In this document: positions 58,818 to 64,000 of the stretch, in pieces
Numbering within the stretch: the stretch's first letter is position 1
How the letters are laid out: each line of letters opens with the position of its first letter
Source of the DNA: Lathyrus oleraceus
Lineage: Eukaryota; Streptophyta; Magnoliopsida; Fabales; Fabaceae
DNA: 64,000 nucleotides
Direction of reading: 5' to 3'
Assembly (NCBI RefSeq): GCF_024323335.1
Contig: NC_066581.1
Coordinates: 295,440,536 to 295,504,535 of the forward strand
Notes under the pieces: generated by a model
The model's input: the letters and a program-made list of their open reading frames with translations, nothing else
Database searches by the model: none
Told to the model about the DNA's origin: nothing
Program-made: the position numbers and the translations under genes

Positions 58818-59882
58818 TTTAATTTCCTTTTCATTTTGTATTTCTTTTGATTTCCTTGAAACATTGGGGACAATGTTTCATTTAAGTATGGGGGGGGGGG
58901 GGGGGGAAACCGTGTTCTTTCTATCCTCCCTTCTTCAAGTATGTACCTTTCTTTTCATTGTTATTTCCCTTGAATTATATATATATAAAAAAAAATTCTT
59001 ATAATATATTTTAAGTTAAGTCCCTAGTGTGAAAAATTTCTATTATCTACTCCCTCAAAAATTTTCATGAGCCATAACAAAAATTCAACACACTCAGTAA
59101 GTATAAAGGTTGCTTATTTTATCGAACTTGAACAAATTAAGACAAAAACTATTACCACCCCAACACTCTAAACAAACCTCAACTTGTTAGATCAGAAAGG
59201 CAACTATTATACAAGTCCCTGGATTTTTAACTTTATAGTAACCCCGAGTAGTTTATACAAGAAGTCAGCACCATCTTAATAGCAAACTACGTGGAGGGCC
59301 GATGAATATAAGTGAATGATTCCCAAAATAAAAATATATATCAGGAAATGCACTAACTAAGTTAGGTGATCCTTACCAGATCATTTAATCTAAAGGTTGC
59401 AGATCATATAAAAACATAATACGAAAGACCCATTATGAGTTGGTTCAGCAGGTATCTGGTACTGAACTTGGTAGGGAGGACTACGGTTCGATCCCCCGCA
59501 ATTCGCAATGGACTAAATAACAAAGTTATCCGACTCATGTACCAGAGCTTCAAGATAAAAAGGGGATCAGAATCACTAACCGGTCACTCCACTATGTGCG
59601 CGAAACGATAAAGGGCTTAATGTGATTTCGCTAGAATGAAAACGGGTGAAATAAGAGAAAAAGAACCAGGCTAGCTATAATAGCATGACTCGAACTGGTT
59701 TGCATGAGGTAAGATTATCAGATGTGGTAACGGTAGTTCTTGATGTCGAGATTAAATTCAAGTTGCTTCTAAACAAAATCTACTTGCAACCTAGTACGAA
59801 TTGATGTGTGTTTTGAAATTTCATCTGGCTAAATTTTTAAAATGAGTTCTATACTGTATTTTGCTTAAGGACAAGCAAAGGT
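58818..59882 (+). other. Athila 3' UTR with conserved hairpin and G tract
   Basis: About 1.07 kb, no gene. At 58859-58878 AAACATTG pairs with CAATGTTT around a GGGA loop, followed by 'aagtatg' and a 17-G run (58890-58906). The same hairpin and tract occur in the minus-strand Athila remnant (32785-32821). The text 'taagtatggggg' recurs at the true PPT. Confidence 0.7.
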
Positions 59883-59899
59883 CTAAGTATGGGGGAGTT
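59883..59899 (+). promoter_or_regulatory. Athila polypurine tract
   Basis: ctaagtatgggggagtt directly before the LTR TG. Marks the plus-strand primer. Confidence 0.8.
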
Positions 59900-61620
59900 T
59901 GATAACATGAAATAATATCACATTCTAGGACTCGATTTAATTAAATTATATTATTATTTACTTCAATTTACTTCATTTTATTCGATATTACTCGGTATTT
60001 TCTTTCTATTTATCTCAGGTAGCTTATTTGAAGCACAAGTGAAAAAGGAAGAAAAGGAGGTGCAAAAAGAAATGAAAAGAAGCAAATTCCACCAAGCCAA
60101 AGCCCAGCCCAAAAGCAAGGCGCTGCGCCCGTGACGAGCGTCACACAAGCTGTGACGAGCGTCACGCCCTACCTACTTGTGTTACGAGCGTAACACATGG
60201 TGTGACGTACGTCACACCATTCCCCTATATTTTTGGCTTCAGAAGCGCAACAAAGACGTTGAGGCCTATTGTTACGCTTGACCATTTGCAACGTGAAGAC
60301 TCTTTACACGGAAGACCTCTGGAAACAGTTACAACAATTGACCAATATAAATAGTAGCTTTTGGCAAACCCTGCGGGACTCTCCGCTTCGTTCAATTTTC
60401 TTCTTCCAGCCGTGCAAGCATACCATTATTTCTCCTTTACTGTTTTTTCTTTTAATTGCAATTCTTATTTTTACTTTCCTTTCCAGTTAATCTTTCAGCA
60501 CTTAATTAATTTTTCGCACAATAGTTTCTACACCGGAAACTATTGTGTATCTTTCACTAGATCTAACCTTACGTTAGACCCTAGATTTTTATTCCTTCAC
60601 TTTTGTTTTCCTGTCCGATTGAAGAATTCAAGAACAAATCCAACCGGTCTGTGGTGGAGTGTTCAAGATTGCTATAAATTATTCAGGTTCTTTAATTATT
60701 GTTTGAATTTATATATGCTCTGCTTTACTGTTTATTTATATTATTTGCCTAAGACGGAATTATTTATGCATGTTGATTATTTAGATCTGTTAAGCATGTC
60801 TGGCTAATTTATTTAGGTATCGGTATGTAGAGTAAGCGGAATGAAGGAATCAAAACTAAGTTGGTTTAATTACATTTAAAAATAAAATCACTCTTTTTAC
60901 GGTCTCAATTTACATGTTTAATAACAAGGTTTTGTACGAAAGTAAAAGACATAAAGAAGTTAAAATCAATAGAACGAGAGTTTGAGTTTTTAACTGGACA
61001 GTGTAAATTGGACATTAATTCTAGATCAGGGCGAAAGCAATTTTTAGAGTTAATTAAATTCTAATCTTTTTCAAAAAGTATTTTTAAAGGTTGAATGTGA
61101 GGACTAGAGTTAAGCATTTGAATTTAATTATATAATCTAAGTCAACAGAGCAAGAGTTTGAGACAAGGATGTTTAAACGTTTAGTGTTTTCTTAAAAAGA
61201 GTTTCTACGGATTCTATTATTTTCAAAAAGTGATTTTGGACTTAACTAATAAGTGATAGCTACGTTAATATAAAATCATAGTTTATTCAACAGAGCGAGA
61301 GTTTGAGATAAGACTTTTAATCAATAGTGTCTACTGAAAGGATTTGTTTTAAAACCAAGAAACCAACGAAGAATTGATTCCCTAATTACGACGAACTACA
61401 TACCGATATCCGCTTAATTAATATTTAATTTAGATCTTATTTTAGTTTTAACTTTTCCCCCAAACAATCAAAGTATTATCCGCCTTAGCTTTACGAAGCA
61501 ACCTTAGAAAACGGTATATCGATTCATAAGTCCCTGTGGGATCGATATCTTTTAAAACTACGCGATAGAACTGTGCACTTGCAGTTTGTACCCCAAATTC
61601 GACCCATAAAGTCGCGATCA
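59900..61620 (+). mobile_element. Athila 3' LTR
   Basis: 1721 bases, TGATAACATG to GTCGCGATCA, followed by GAATA (61621-61625). Only scattered substitutions separate it from the solo LTR at 44559-46279. Some CpG palindromes intact here are decayed in the solo copy. Confidence 0.95.
60131..60353 (+). promoter_or_regulatory. Athila LTR promoter: TGACG palindrome array and TATA
   Basis: Four palindromes in 88 bases: GTGACGAGCGTCAC at 60131-60144 and 60152-60165, TGTGTTACG-AG-CGTAACACA at 60178-60197, and the perfect 20-mer GGTGTGACGTACGTCACACC at 60199-60218. TATAAATA follows at 60346-60353. In the solo LTR the last palindrome has lost CpG bases. TGACG and ACGT cores suggest bZIP factor binding. 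Confidence 0.65.
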
Positions 61621-61625
61621 GAATA

Positions 61626-62452
61626 CATGTCACTCCTAGCAATAATCTAATGGACTCCAGGAGAGCTACATGAGCAAATGTTTCATCAAAGTCAACTCCT
61701 TCAACTTGAGTGTATCCTTGTGTTACCAATCTTGCTTTATTTTTAGTAACCACACCTTTTTCATCAGATTTGTTCTTGTAAACCCACTTTGTTCCAATAA
61801 CATTTATTCCTTCAGGTCTTGGAACCAATTCCCACACTTCATTTAACTTGAATTGGCCTAACTCTTCCTGCATGGCATTGATCCAGAATTCATCATTTAA
61901 GGCTTCTTTGACATTCTTAGGCTCAATCTTGGACACAAAACAGGCATGTGAGATCACTTCCCTTGATCTAGTGGTGACCCCTTTATTTGGGTCTCCTATA
62001 ATGAGATCTTTAGGATGATCCTTCTGAATTCTGATAGAGGGTCCCGTATTAACTTTATCAACTTCAGGTTCAGCTTAAGTGGACTCACTCTCATTACTTT
62101 TGTCCATGAGATCAGTTGGGGCATCATTCAGAAATGTTTCAACATCGTCTGTGACATCAGTCTCTTGATCATCAACAACAACATTGATAGATTCCATCAT
62201 AACTTTTGTTCTGGAATTAAAAACTCTAAAGGCTCTGCTGTTTGTTGAGTAGCCCAGAAATATTCCTTCATCACTCTTGGGGTCCATTTTCCTTCTTTGT
62301 TCACGATCAGCCAAGATATAACATTTACTACCAAACACATGGAAGTATTTAATAGTAGGTCTTCTTCCCTTCCAGACTTCATATAAAGTGGTTGGGGTCC
62401 CTTTCCTCAAGGTAACTCTGTTGTGAACATAACAAGTTGTGTTCATAGTCAT
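61626..62452 (-). pseudogene. pol: SIRE-type copia pol fragment, copy 2
   Basis: Duplicate of 46285-47105, minus strand, with a few substitutions and a six-base insertion near 62176 that adds two codons in the acidic linker. Same in-frame TAA near 62075. Follows the GAATA of the Athila 3' LTR, as copy 1 follows that of the solo LTR. Confidence 0.9.
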
Positions 62453-63328
62453 TTAGAGGTTGGGCTTTGGATTTGATTGGGGAAATTCGACCACCATCAT
62501 CTAAGAATCAGAGGTATATCTTGGTCGACATTGATTATTTTACGAAACGGATCGAAGTTGTACCTTTACCAAATGTAAGCCAAGAAGATGTGATCGATTT
62601 TATCCAGAAACATATTATTTATAAATTTGGAATCCCAGAGACTACCACAACAGATCAAGGATCAATATTTACTGGTCGAAAGATGCAAGAATTTGCTAAG
62701 GAAATGGGCTTCAAATTGTTAACTTTTACGCCATATTATGCTCAGACTAATGGTCAGGTCGAAATAGCTACTAAGGTGATTATTGGTTTGATTAAGAAAC
62801 ATGTGGGGAAGAAGCCTATAAATTTGCACAAAACTTTAGATCAGATTTTGTGGGCATGTCGTACCTCTCCCAAGGAAGCCACAAATTCAACCCCTTTTCG
62901 AATGACCTTTGGTCATGATGTAGTTCTACTAGTAGAAATTTACCTACAATCTATAAGTATTCAGAGGCATCATGAAATTCCATCAGAGTCATATTGTAAC
63001 ATGATGTTGGATGAGCTAATCGATCTAGATGAAGAGAGACTAAATGCTTTGGAGTTATTAAAATAGCAGAAGAAGAGAGTAAAAAGCTCTTAATAGAAGA
63101 AGGTAAAAATTAAAACATTTTCGTCTGAAGACTTGGTATGGAAATTTGTTCTTCCAATGGATCGAAAGGATAGGACCTTAGGGAAGTGGTCTCCCAAGTG
63201 GGAAAGCCCTTTTCAAATTTTGTAAGTATTCTCTAATGGAGCCTATGAGATTGAGGAACTTAGCGAAGACAAAATAATCTTGAGAGTGAATGGAAAATAT
63301 TTGAAAAGATATAAGCCAACACTCTAAG
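62453..63328 (+). pseudogene. int: Tat integrase fragment, copy 2
   Basis: Duplicate of 47106-47980 with the same TAG (63064) and an added TAA near 63222 (CAA in copy 1), plus a TAG near 63093 where copy 1 has a sense codon. The catalytic Asp, Asp and Glu are kept. The extra stops show this copy decaying on its own since duplication. Confidence 0.87.
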
Positions 63329-63498
63329 AAATAAAAATAAGAAATGAGTAATTGTGTATAATTTAAGCATAGCCAATATGGTAAAAGGTGCCAAAATGAT
63401 TTAAATTTGTATTAAAGGCCCAAAGGGATAATATTCATTACAACCAAGACTTATATTCATTACATCAAATAGGCAAAAAATGGAAAAGGAGACTAGAA
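63329..63498. other. Spacer, copy 2
   Basis: Duplicate of 47981-48150. Nothing further seen. Confidence 0.5.
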
Positions 63499-64000
63499 CT
63501 AAAAAGGGAGATTGGCCTTTATATGGAGGTACTTTGTTTTGAGAAGTTCCAGGCGTTTCTCACATAAATACCGTTTTGACCGGAGAAGTATGATTTTTGA
63601 TTCAAGTTTTCGCGCTTTTTCGACGAACTCCATGCAAAACTCTAGTTATTTAGCCTACAAGGCATCATCGAACTCCAGAAGTTCACTTTTGCGCTTTTAG
63701 GCTTCAGAGATTTTGGCCTGCAGTTCCTCTATTTGTTTTCTCCATGAAGTAATGTCATGTTCATGGCCTTCGATCTCCTCTTTATTCTTTTGTTTCGTCT
63801 GCTCCAGTTCCATTGCCTTGTTGATAGACTCAATGGCAGCATTCCAAGCAGCTGCTTCAGAACCAACTTTCTTTTTTATCTCTCTGGTTAGCTGGGGTAA
63901 TAGCTTATGATCTTCGACAACTTGGTCGATCATAGTGCCTATCTCCAAGTTGACATTGGCCACTTCAGGGGAAGCTTCTAGTAGATTGACTTGGTTAAGA
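63499..64000 (-). pseudogene. Tat antisense ORF, copy 2, cut by window edge
   Basis: C-terminal coiled-coil part of the antisense ORF, duplicate of 48151-48651, with the same stop after KISEA at 63694-63696. Its N-terminal half and the region matching the duplication breakpoint (49543) lie beyond the window. Confidence 0.7.

Overview
The window is plant intergenic DNA built almost wholly of nested LTR retrotransposons. I found no host protein gene, tRNA, rRNA or CRISPR. An Ogre element (4.7 kb LTR, extra ORF before gag, intron between protease and reverse transcriptase, second RNase H), together with Athila, Tat and SIRE-type elements, suggests a large-genome legume, probably tribe Fabeae (pea, vetch, lentil, grass pea). 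The organism is inferred, not proven.

Layout. 1-4585: 3' part of an Ogre-type LTR. 4586-7080 and 27907-30264: two flanks of a tandem array of ~1.9 kb units carrying antisense Ty1/copia gag remnants. 7081-27906: an Ogre element (Ogre-2) inside that array, with 5' LTR, PBS, ORF1, gag-pro, intron, RT-RH-INT, a long repetitive 3' UTR and a truncated 3' LTR. 30420-33091: minus-strand Athila remnant. 33092-49543: a Tat element broken by later events: its LTR and gag, a 4.5 kb solo Ogre-type LTR inside gag (target duplication GTCAA), a SIRE-type copia remnant (minus strand) replacing its middle, then its integrase and a long antisense ORF. 44559-46279: solo Athila LTR in the SIRE remnant (target duplication GAATA). 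49544-61620: an almost complete Athila element. 61621-64000: a second copy of the sequence that follows the solo LTR.

How the parts work. Each full element would make an RNA from its LTR promoter, package it with Gag, copy it with RT and RNase H from a tRNA primer, and integrate it with INT. Ogre-2 is dead: its gag-pro frame has at least five in-frame stops and its pol a frameshift and two stops. The Athila is younger: RT, RNase H and INT are open over long ORFs, but the protease catalytic Asp is Asn and RH and INT lie in different frames.

Most interesting: (1) the Athila carries two tandem, colinear paralogues of the ATHILA ORF in the env position, the second behind its own TATA box and a TGACG palindrome cluster of the same kind as in the LTR U3; (2) three consecutive hairpins with compensatory stem changes directly after the Ogre integrase; (3) a tandem segmental duplication in which one copy holds a solo LTR and the other the full Athila, with the same target duplication; (4) an intron-bearing antisense ORF downstream of the Tat integrase; (5) 3' UTR motifs resembling the complement of the primer binding site in Ogre-2.
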